From Dehalococcoidia bacterium (GTDB taxonomy: Bacteria; Chloroflexota; Dehalococcoidia; Dehalococcoidales; DAOWLH01), in assembly GCA_030638985.1 (NCBI GenBank), contig DAOWDO010000085.1:1-25762 (forward strand): a stretch of DNA of 25,762 nt, written 5' to 3'. Numbering within the stretch: the first letter of the stretch is position 1; each line of letters opens with the position of its first letter. Shown here piece after piece: positions 7,285-13,210 of this stretch. Both the position numbers and the translations under genes were made by a program. The notes under the pieces were generated by a model, which did not search any database, was not told the DNA's origin, and saw nothing but the letters and a program-made list of their open reading frames with translations.

Positions 7285-8343
7285 CTAGCCCTTATACTCG
7301 GTCAGGGCATCATAGAAGGCCTTCCAGAAGGGGTCGACAATGGGATGCTCCAGTTTTTTCTCACTGCCGGCATCAATCAACACCATCCCCTGCTCCGGGG
7401 GTGTCAGCTCGCCTACTGTGGAGGACTTGATGCCCTTGCTATTCAGGACATCTATTAGCTCATCGGCCTTATGCGGCCGGCAGATGATTATCAGCGTCCC
7501 TTCACTGATGGAAGCATAGGGGTCAATGCCAAAGTAACCACATATCTCGGTAATGCAGTCCTCAACCACAATTTGCTCTTTTACCACCCTTGCCCCTAAA
7601 CCGGCAGCTTCGGCCAGCTCGTAGAGGCCGCCCCATATGCCGCACTCGGTGGCATCGTGCATGGCGGCTACGCCATCCTCCCTGACGCCGACGCTGACTG
7701 CGATCATGGCATCTTCCACCACCGACATCTTGTAGAATATCTCTTCCGCCCGCTGCCTGAAGCCAGCGCCAAACTCACGCTCGATAAGCCGGGGGAACAT
7801 GGCGGCGAAAATGCCGGTGGCCTCAATCGCCGGCCCCTTGGTAATGATAATCTTGTCTCCAGCCCGGGCTAGTGCCGGGGTAACGTACTCATCCTTACTG
7901 CCAACACCGACCACGGTGGCACCACCAACCATGGGATAGTGGCAGTTCTCATACCTGGCGGTATGGCCACAGATTACCGAGATGCCAAGCTTCCGGCATT
8001 CCTGGTGCATCGTCTCCCAGACAATCTGTAACTGCTCCTTGGTTATCTCCATTGGCAGGTTGAGGTCTATGGACAGGTAGCGAGGCGGCAGGCCGCAGGT
8101 AACCGAATCAGAGGCCAGGATGTGAATGGCAAACCAGGCCGCCCTCTCCCAGCCGTACTCAGGGACGATAAAAACCGGATCGCAGGTAAAGGAAACCGCC
8201 CTACCACCAATCTCGGCTATGCCGACGTCGGTGCCGTGCCTGGGGCCTACCAGTATCTGCTCGCTGCCGGCCCCCAGTCTGGGGAAGATGAGTGCATTGA
8301 AGATTTCGGCCGAAATTTTGCCAATTTCCGGGATTTCAACCAT
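7285..8343 (-). CDS. AIR synthase-related protein (PurM/HypE/ThiL-like fold)
   Basis: This 352-residue protein belongs to the PurM-like superfamily (AIR synthase, HypE, SelD, ThiL), ATP-dependent enzymes with an N-terminal dimerising half and a C-terminal half. The metal/ATP-binding segments GPRHGTDVGIAEI (33-45) and SFTCDPVF (51-58) are visible. So are the glycine-rich VGGATVVGVG (139-148), GDKIIITKGPAIEATGI, and the C-terminal DGVAAMHDATECGIWGGLYE that resembles HypE. It lacks the C-terminal HypE cysteine and is not purM itself. The ATG at 8343 has GAGGAGGTG seven bases upstream; the longer ATG at 8361 overlaps that signal. The reaction is unknown. Confidence 0.84.
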   Translation of the reverse strand: MVEIPEIGKISAEIFNALIFPRLGAGSEQILVGPRHGTDVGIAEIGGRAVSFTCDPVFIVPEYGWERAAWFAIHILASDSVTCGLPPRYLSIDLNLPMEITKEQLQIVWETMHQECRKLGISVICGHTARYENCHYPMVGGATVVGVGSKDEYVTPALARAGDKIIITKGPAIEATGIFAAMFPRLIEREFGAGFRQRAEEIFYKMSVVEDAMIAVSVGVREDGVAAMHDATECGIWGGLYELAEAAGLGARVVKEQIVVEDCITEICGYFGIDPYASISEGTLIIICRPHKADELIDVLNSKGIKSSTVGELTPPEQGMVLIDAGSEKKLEHPIVDPFWKAFYDALTEYKG

Positions 8344-8424
8344 CCAGCTACACCTCCTCATACAAATAAAGCCAGCTCACTCATGACCGCTATAGCCCGG
8401 ACAAGCAGCCGGCTGTCTATTTTG

Positions 8425-8658
8425 TTATTCGCTTTCCTCACCCAGAGACTTCAGAAATACTTCTGGAATCTCCGGCATGTGGCTGTCTACCCAGCCTCTG
8501 AGGCAGCCCAAAGAACAGAAACTGTAATGATCGATAGATTCGGTGCCCTTTAAGCAGGATACTATGTGCCAGCCAAGCAGAACACGGCAGGGCAGCTCTT
8601 GCTGGCCGAGCTCCACCGTCTTGCCGCAGGAATGACAGGTGCAGCTTCGATCTACCAT
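8425..8658 (-). CDS. Small cysteine-rich putative zinc-binding protein
   Basis: I do not recognise a named family for this 77-residue protein. It begins MVDRSCTCHSCGKTVELG and later reads HYSFCSLGCLRGWVDSH. The CxCxxC cluster at 6-11 and CxxxC at about 48-52 could hold one zinc. The second part resembles the FCS/TRASH-type treble-clef pattern (F-C-S-x-x-C with a following aromatic). The ATG at 8658 is supported by GAGG five bases upstream. It is the first gene after the promoter at 8745-8773 and precedes the AIR-synthase-like gene by 81 bases. It may be an adaptor or regulator for that operon, but this is speculation. Confidence 0.72.
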   Translation of the reverse strand: MVDRSCTCHSCGKTVELGQQELPCRVLLGWHIVSCLKGTESIDHYSFCSLGCLRGWVDSHMPEIPEVFLKSLGEESE

Positions 8659-8744
8659 TCCATCCTCAGGTTCTAATTAGCAACCCCTCCAGCCTGTACC
8701 AGCCACGTCTGGCAGATTATTTTGGCTGCAGGGTGGTAACAATA

Positions 8745-8773
8745 ATGTTAGCCGTTGGCCAATGCGGTGTCAA
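8745..8773 (-). promoter_or_regulatory. Sigma-70-type promoter for the eight-gene minus-strand operon
   Basis: On the minus strand TTGACA (8773-8768) and TAACAT (8750-8745) are separated by exactly 17 bases. This is the only strong promoter I see between tatC and the Cys-rich gene. The predicted leader is about 80 bases. The following genes down to the NIL-domain gene at 3327 are all on the same strand with gaps of 81 bases or less, so one transcript is plausible. Confidence 0.6.
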
Positions 8774-8812
8774 TTCCGAAGTGAGGATTGGCCACAGGTC
8801 AGGCCTTACCAT

Positions 8813-9559
8813 CTATTTTGCTTCGCCACGTTCTTTGTAGACCAGCCGGGATAGCCATCTGCTCAACTCCAGCAGGATGATCAGTGGAATGGCGATAATG
8901 CTCTGATTTATGGGGGCAAAGGGGGGTGTTATGATGGCCGCCAGGACAAAGGCCAGTATGATCCACAGCTTACGCCGCTTGGCGAGCCACTGGGGCGTCA
9001 CCAGCCCCAGCCGCGCCATGAACATTATTATTATCGGTGTTTCAAAGACCAGGCCCACCAGCACAATCAGCCTGACGACCACGGAAATGTAGTTTTCAAT
9101 CCTGATTTGGGCGTCGGCGATGCCACTGCCGAAATTAAACAGGAAGTCCAGTGCCGGGGGCAGGGCGACGAAGTAAGCAAAGGCAACACCGGCAAAAAAC
9201 ATTATGGTAACCGCGGGCAGTATCCGGTAGATATAACCTTTCTCCTTGGAGGTGAGCGCCGGGGCAACAAAGCCGAAGAGCTGATATACCAGAAATGGCA
9301 TGGCGGCTATAATGCCGGTGGCGAGGGATACCTTGAAGAAAGTGCCGATGAACTCCGTCAGCTCGATATAGACCAGATTGGCGTTTGCTGCTGGCGCCTT
9401 TAAGATTTCAAAGATCTGCGGGGCAAAGATAAAGGCAAGACCGGTAGTGACGGCTACGACAATAATTGACCTTACAAGCCGGTCCCGCATTTCCCGAAGA
9501 TGCACCATTATTGGCATCTTGCTGGGGACATATTTGCGGCTTTCGGCTTTGGTTACCAC
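8813..9559 (-). CDS. tatC: Twin-arginine translocase subunit TatC
   Basis: TatC is the membrane receptor for twin-arginine signal peptides on folded export substrates. The 248-residue protein has six hydrophobic segments and the family motifs HLREMRDRLV (20-29, with the conserved Glu) and FGFVAPALTSKEKG after the second membrane span. Other typical segments are FLFNFGSG and ITPPFAPINQ near the last helices. The start is a GTG at 9559 with AAGG nine bases upstream; the first 14 residues are charged and cytoplasmic. It follows the TatB-like gene by 48 bases in a Tat cluster. Length is normal for the family. Confidence 0.96.
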   Translation of the reverse strand: MVTKAESRKYVPSKMPIMVHLREMRDRLVRSIIVVAVTTGLAFIFAPQIFEILKAPAANANLVYIELTEFIGTFFKVSLATGIIAAMPFLVYQLFGFVAPALTSKEKGYIYRILPAVTIMFFAGVAFAYFVALPPALDFLFNFGSGIADAQIRIENYISVVVRLIVLVGLVFETPIIIMFMARLGLVTPQWLAKRRKLWIILAFVLAAIITPPFAPINQSIIAIPLIILLELSRWLSRLVYKERGEAK

Positions 9560-9607
9560 CTTATACTACCTTGCTATAACTAATCCCAGGCGCTAAAAAG
9601 ATGCTGA

Positions 9608-10237
9608 TTAACCGGTTTCATCCCCCATCTCGTCTTCCCCGGGGGGAGCCACATCGCCGGAGCCCACTGCCTTTACCGGCTCTTTCTTTGCCGCCTTCTT
9701 TTTTGGAGTCTTTTTGGTTTTACCGGCCTCTCCATTCACTGCCTCCGATGCTTTGGCCAGGTCTTTGGCCCCCTTGTCCAGGGCTTCTTTGAACTCCTCC
9801 GCCCCTTCGCTCAGGGTTTTCTTTACACCCTTGGCCTCGGCATCAATCGTCTCCGCCAAATCCTTGGCTTCTTTCTCCAGCATTTCCTTCACCTCTTTAC
9901 TGCTGGCATCGATTGTCTCGGCCAAATCCGCAGTTTCGGCATCCAGAGTCTTTTTCACTTCTCTAGCTTCGGCAGCCAGGGTTTCTTGAAGCTCGGCGGC
10001 TTCACCCTTCAAGGTAGCTCTGATGTCGGCGGCGGTGCTTTTCATATCCTCAACTTCTCCATCCAGATCCAGCGCCTTTGTCATCTCGCCGGAAAACTCG
10101 CTGGTCATTTTCCTGATGTTCCGTACTAGCCGGCCCGCCTTACGGGCATACTCCGGTATCCGGTCTGGCCCGGCCACCAGCAGGATAACGGCAAGGATAA
10201 CCAGTATCTCAAGAAGACCAATATCAAAGAAGCCCAT
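9608..10237 (-). CDS. tatB: TatB-like Sec-independent translocase protein with 11-residue-repeat tail
   Basis: The N-terminus is TatA/B-like: GLLEILVILAVILLVAGPDR gives one short membrane helix followed by the hinge GPDRIPEYARKAGRL and an amphipathic helix. The GPxR-P-E form and immediate proximity to tatC favour TatB, the partner that binds substrate with TatC. Unusually, residues 70-168 form nine consecutive 11-residue units without gaps, for example AELQETLAAEA, REVKKTLDAET, ADLAETIDASS and KDLAETIDAEA. Then comes a Lys-rich stretch (172-190) and an acidic end. The ATG at 10237 has GGATAGG upstream. At 209 residues it is longer than most TatA and comparable to long TatB proteins; the repeat tail is the odd feature. 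Confidence 0.86.
   Translation of the reverse strand: MGFFDIGLLEILVILAVILLVAGPDRIPEYARKAGRLVRNIRKMTSEFSGEMTKALDLDGEVEDMKSTAADIRATLKGEAAELQETLAAEAREVKKTLDAETADLAETIDASSKEVKEMLEKEAKDLAETIDAEAKGVKKTLSEGAEEFKEALDKGAKDLAKASEAVNGEAGKTKKTPKKKAAKKEPVKAVGSGDVAPPGEDEMGDETG
9734..10030 (-). repeat. Tandem 33-bp (11-residue) coding repeats in the TatB-like gene
   Basis: Nine in-frame 33-bp units encode residues 70-168. The protein consensus is roughly [AK][DE][LV]x[EK][TM][LI][DAS]x[EKG][AG]. Alternate units are most alike, giving a 66-bp higher-order period; for instance, ggcatcaatcgtctc at 9839 recurs as ggcatcgattgtctc at 9905. Hydrophobic residues recur at fixed positions 3 and 7, as expected for an 11-residue amphipathic helix. 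Confidence 0.8.
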
Positions 10238-10390
10238 TACCTATCCCTATAAACATAAAAAGAACTAAGCTGCAGCCCACCTGTACATCCTACTTAATAC
10301 CGGCGAGGGCGGCCATTCCCCCGGGTTGAAACAAAAAGCCGCCTCAGAATTAGATGACCTCAAAGTCGTCCTCGGCAACCATTAAAGAGG

Positions 10391-10588
10391 CTAGTCTAAC
10401 TTCCTTATGACCTTTCTCTTCTTTCTGGGCCCCTCATCGTCATCACGGTTACTCTTGCCACCACCCCGCAACGAGCGCACCCCTTTGCCGACAAACTCAA
10501 TAATCTGGGGCAGTTTCCCGGCACCGAAGATGATAAAAATGATGATCAGGATGAGGATAATCTCAACAACTCCCAACCTAAAGGGCAT
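10391..10588 (-). CDS. tatA: TatA-family translocase protein (second copy)
   Basis: This 65-residue protein has the classic TatA plan: a short N-terminal periplasmic/membrane helix VVEIILILIIIFIIFGAGKL, the FGAGKLPQ hinge and a following amphipathic helix FVGKGVRSLRGG. It ends in a short charged tail rich in Lys and Arg. TatA oligomerises to form the pore for folded proteins. The ATG at 10588 is preferred because GGAGGGAGTC lies immediately upstream; a longer frame reaching 10663 adds a non-family glycine-rich leader. It sits between tatB and the first tatA, with 153 and 303 bases of gene-free DNA on either side. Confidence 0.93.
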   Translation of the reverse strand: MPFRLGVVEIILILIIIFIIFGAGKLPQIIEFVGKGVRSLRGGGKSNRDDDEGPRKKRKVIRKLD

Positions 10589-10891
10589 GACTCCCTCCAG
10601 TGTAGACAGGTATCCGAACCTGGCGGAAAGAAATAAAAATCTGCCTCCTCCACCCGACACCAAAACTACTTACACAAACAGCCATCGATATCCCCCTGGA
10701 TTGCCGGCTGCGCTGCTATCTGGCACACTCTCCCGAGGAGAATTCCACCTTAAGACAAGGAAATGCAGCCACCGGCAGGTTCCATACTTCATCGGCGATG
10801 CTAAAACAGCCCCCTCAGCAAGAGACACAATAACAGGATGACCATAACACCTGATAAAACGCTGTCTCGGCTAGAGTTTTTTTGCTTTCTC
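10589..10891 (-). other. Gene-free 303-bp spacer between the two tatA genes
   Basis: No convincing gene is visible on either strand; plus-strand frames here are continuations of shadows. The minus strand contains a short hairpin, TCTCC-cga-GGAGA (10729-10741), and no good -35/-10 pair. The last 75 bases (10589-10663) are an open extension of tatA but lack a ribosome-binding site of their own. It may be a long leader for the second tatA, but nothing else can be supported. Confidence 0.5.
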
Positions 10892-11155
10892 TTAGGCTTC
10901 GGTCTTAGCCTCGGTTTTTTCCTCGGCTGGAGCCGTCTCGGCTTTTACCTCAGCCGTCTTCTTGGCGACCCTCTTCTTCTTCCTGGTCTTCTTCTTGGGT
11001 TTCTCCTCATCCTCTTCGTCGCCAGTCTGCCCCCTCTTGAAGGCACGTATCCCCTTGCCAAAGGCAGCACCGACTTGCGGCAGTTTGCCTACCCCAAAGA
11101 CGATGAGGATAATTACCAGGATGAGTCCAATTTCCAATGGCCCTGGTGGTCTCAT
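10892..11155 (-). CDS. tatA: TatA-family translocase protein (first copy)
   Basis: This 87-residue TatA protein has a short membrane helix LEIGLILVIILIVFGVGKL, the FGVGKLPQVGAAFGKGIRAF hinge/amphipathic helix, then a long Lys/Glu-rich tail (about 45-87, KKKTRKKKRVAKK followed by alternating Ala/Glu/Lys). It is the promoter-proximal Tat gene. The ATG at 11155 has GGGGG about 11 bases upstream. The charged tail is longer and more basic than in the second TatA (65 residues), so the two copies may not be equivalent. Both keep the FGxGKLPQ signature, so both should be functional TatA-type components. Confidence 0.92.
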   Translation of the reverse strand: MRPPGPLEIGLILVIILIVFGVGKLPQVGAAFGKGIRAFKRGQTGDEEDEEKPKKKTRKKKRVAKKTAEVKAETAPAEEKTEAKTEA

Positions 11156-11277
11156 ATAACAACAACCCCCTTACTTTAGTGATGCTGCTGGCCGCCAACA
11201 AGATGTCGCCCCACCTCTTTTAATTAACTTTAGAAGCATGGGCCAGTCACCCTGTTGCAGCAATGCTTACCATAGAA

Positions 11278-11306
11278 AATATACACAAATCACCATACGC
11301 TGTCAA
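11278..11306 (-). promoter_or_regulatory. Promoter of the tat cluster
   Basis: On the minus strand TTGACA (11306-11301) and TATATT (11283-11278) have a 17-base spacer, close to sigma-70 consensus. The expected transcript start near 11271 leaves a leader of about 115 bases before tatA. This leader could pair AAGCAT (11268-11263 read on the minus strand) with ATGCTT (11239-11234). Two further TGTCAA copies lie upstream at 11317 and 11324. Confidence 0.62.
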
Positions 11307-11332
11307 ACATATCTGTTGTCAAGTGTCAAAAC

Positions 11333-11360
11333 TTGATAATCAGCCAAGAAACGATATAAT
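11333..11360 (+). promoter_or_regulatory. Promoter of the folate gene cluster, with an inverted repeat at the -35 box
   Basis: TTGATA (11333-11338) and a perfect TATAAT (11355-11360) are separated by 16 bases, placing transcription start about 35 bases before the folP TTG. A perfect inverted repeat TCAAGT-gtcaaa-ACTTGA (11319-11336) covers the -35 region and could be an operator. The divergent tat promoter lies within 30 bases on the other strand. Confidence 0.62.
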
Positions 11361-11402
11361 ATTCACCGACCCTATTAGTGCCCACGATAGGAGAGGGACC
11401 GA

Positions 11403-12257
11403 TTGGAGAAGAAAAATCTGCCAGTGGCGGCTGTACACCCGGCTGACGCCGAGTTCCGGTGGGGAGAGCGTACTTACGTCATGGGCATAATAAACCTTAC
11501 CCCGGACTCTTTTTCGGGAGACGGGCTGGGCAGCGATATTGAGGCAGCCAGTGAACAGGCAGGACGAATGGTGGCCGAAGGCGCCGATATAATAGACATC
11601 GGTGGTGAGTCCACCCGACCCGGCGGTCAACCGGTATCCGCAGATGAAGAACTGAGGCGCGTCATACCGGCGCTGGAGAGGCTGGCCGGAGAGCTTTCCG
11701 TGCCCATAAGCATCGACACCAGCAGAGCCACCGTCGCCAGCCGCGCCCTGGCCGCCGGTGCCAGCATAATCAACGATGTCTGGGGCCTGAAGAAGGACAT
11801 CAAACTGGCCGAGGTAGCCGCTCTAACCGGAGCGGCAATCATCCTGGCCAGCAACCAGCGCCACCAGTCCTGCAGGCAGGACATAATGACCGGGGTAATC
11901 TCCAGCCTTGAGCATAGCATTGCCACTGCCATAAAAGCCGGCGTCGATGAGCATAGAATCATCATTGACCCCGGCATCGGCTTTGGCAAGACGCTGGAGC
12001 AGAATCTGGAGATTGTGCACCGGCTGGCCGAGCTAAAAAGCATGGGCTATCCCATACTTCTGGGCACCTCGCGCAAATCAATGATTGGTCTGGTGCTGAA
12101 TTTGCCCCCCGACCAGCGGCTGGAAGGGACAGCGGCCACGGTGGCCATCGGCATAGCCAACGGGGCTGATATAATAAGAGTCCACGATGTCAGGGAGATG
12201 GTGAGGGTATGCCGCATGAGTGATGCCATAGTCAGGAGAAAACAAGGTGGTTGTTGA
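11403..12257 (+). CDS. folP: Dihydropteroate synthase
   Basis: FolP joins 6-hydroxymethyl-dihydropterin pyrophosphate to p-aminobenzoate. The 284-residue TIM-barrel protein has MGIINLTPDSFSGDG (27-41), DIGGESTRPGG (65-75), SIDTSRATVA (103-112), NDVWG, IDPGIGFGKTLEQNL (188-202), LLGTSRKSMIG (219-229) and RVHDV (259-263). All these are typical. The segment normally reading LMHMxG, however, is LASNQRHQ (148-155), so the usual Met-His-Met motif is absent. The start is TTG at 11403 with AGGAGAGGG upstream. The downstream folK begins one base after its TGA. The family is sure; the altered loop makes activity worth testing. Confidence 0.93.
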   Translation: MEKKNLPVAAVHPADAEFRWGERTYVMGIINLTPDSFSGDGLGSDIEAASEQAGRMVAEGADIIDIGGESTRPGGQPVSADEELRRVIPALERLAGELSVPISIDTSRATVASRALAAGASIINDVWGLKKDIKLAEVAALTGAAIILASNQRHQSCRQDIMTGVISSLEHSIATAIKAGVDEHRIIIDPGIGFGKTLEQNLEIVHRLAELKSMGYPILLGTSRKSMIGLVLNLPPDQRLEGTAATVAIGIANGADIIRVHDVREMVRVCRMSDAIVRRKQGGC

Positions 12258-12258
12258 C

Positions 12259-12750
12259 ATGGTAACGGTTTATCTCGGCCTTGGCTCCAACCTGGGTGAG
12301 CGCCAGGAGAACCTGGACAAGGTGCTGGATTACCTATCGCAACGGCTTAAAATAACCGGGGTCTCATCGGTCTATGACACCGAGCCGGTGGGCAACCCGC
12401 AGCAACCCCGCTTCCTCAACATGGTCTGCTGCGTCCGCACCATGCTCAAGCCAGGTGAATTGCTGATTCTGGCCAAGGGCATCGAGAGGAAGATGGGCCG
12501 TCAACCGGGCAGGCCCAACTCCCCCCGCCCGATTGATATCGACATCCTGCTCTACGGCAGCGAGGTTATCAATTCCCCCGACCTGGTTATACCCCACCCC
12601 AGGCTGAGCCGGCGGGCCTTTGTGCTGGTGCCGCTGGCCGAGCTTGCCCCCGACCTAGTACATCCACAAAATAATAAATCGGTCAAAGAACTGCTTAAAG
12701 AAGTCAAGCTGGGCGTCCAGGGAGTGCTTAAACTGGAGGACAATGGCTAG
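12259..12750 (+). CDS. folK: 2-amino-4-hydroxy-6-hydroxymethyldihydropteridine pyrophosphokinase
   Basis: HPPK transfers pyrophosphate from ATP to 6-hydroxymethyl-dihydropterin, supplying the FolP substrate. The 163-residue protein begins MVTVYLGLGSNLGERQENL and carries the signature PRPIDIDILLYG followed by IPHPRLSRRAFVLVPLAELAP, both diagnostic. The ATG at 12259 follows the folP TGA by one base and has AAGGTGG eight bases upstream; the in-frame GTG at 12247 overlaps that signal. It is followed by the pterin synthase gene after two bases, so folP-folK-pterin synthase form a tight operon. No folB is in the cluster. Confidence 0.95.
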   Translation: MVTVYLGLGSNLGERQENLDKVLDYLSQRLKITGVSSVYDTEPVGNPQQPRFLNMVCCVRTMLKPGELLILAKGIERKMGRQPGRPNSPRPIDIDILLYGSEVINSPDLVIPHPRLSRRAFVLVPLAELAPDLVHPQNNKSVKELLKEVKLGVQGVLKLEDNG

Positions 12751-12752
12751 AT

Positions 12753-13124
12753 ATGTACCAAATATCTGTAGAGGAGCACTTTGACGCCGCCCACGCCCTG
12801 CGCGGTTACAGGGGCAAGTGTGAGGCGCTGCACGGCCACCGCTTCCAGGTGGTGGTCAGGGTCAGGGCTTCCCGGCTGGATGACATCGGCCTGGCCTATG
12901 ACTTTACCGAGCTAAAGGCAAAGCTGAGGGCAATACTCGAGCGCTTTGACCACAGCTGCTTAAACGACGTAATGCCCTTTGATAAGATAAACCCCTCCTC
13001 GGAGAACATCGCCGCCACCATCTACGGTGAAATGAAGGCCCGGCTTGAAGAAGCCCCGGTTACCCTGGAGGCGGTGGAGGTGCGGGAGTCCCCGGAGAGC
13101 GGGGTGGAGTACCGAGAGGGGTAG
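12753..13124 (+). CDS. queD: 6-pyruvoyl-tetrahydropterin synthase/QueD-family protein with CExxHGH motif
   Basis: This 123-residue T-fold protein has the three zinc-binding histidines of the family: His14 in DAAHAL and His27/His29 in LHGH. The catalytic region is GKCEALHGH (21-29), with Cys23 and Glu24. Other conserved parts are the AYDFTELK strand (48-55), FDHSCLND (65-72), the PSSENIA motif (81-87) and the terminal ESPESGVEY. QueD makes 6-carboxytetrahydropterin for queuosine. Relatives with a Glu in this motif can instead bypass FolB by making 6-hydroxymethyl-dihydropterin. The operon with folP and folK favours a folate role; the QueD label is a family name only. Confidence 0.88.
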   Translation: MYQISVEEHFDAAHALRGYRGKCEALHGHRFQVVVRVRASRLDDIGLAYDFTELKAKLRAILERFDHSCLNDVMPFDKINPSSENIAATIYGEMKARLEEAPVTLEAVEVRESPESGVEYREG

Positions 13125-13167
13125 CGATTGCCCTCCGGCATACCCTCTGGATTATCCCGCTTTTTGC

Positions 13168-13196
13168 TTGTTTCGCCGTCTTTGTTGTGCTATTAT
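13168..13196 (+). promoter_or_regulatory. Putative recA promoter giving a very short leader
   Basis: TTGTTT (13168-13173) and TATTAT (13191-13196) are 17 bases apart. The predicted start is only about 8 bases before the recA ATG, and no clear Shine-Dalgarno is present, so translation could be near-leaderless. No good LexA box of the CGAAC-N4-GTTCG type is visible; only a CGAAC half-site overlaps the start codon. Confidence 0.45.
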
Positions 13197-13210
13197 TGCC
13201 CTAGGCGAAC

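Noticed and set aside
10350..10382. Ten-codon open frame (MVAEDDFEVI) between tatA and tatB
   Set aside because: No ribosome-binding site and too short to support.
10589..10663. 25-residue upstream extension of the second TatA
   Set aside because: Adds a Gly-rich leader foreign to TatA; a strong GGAGGGAG sits directly before the internal ATG at 10588.
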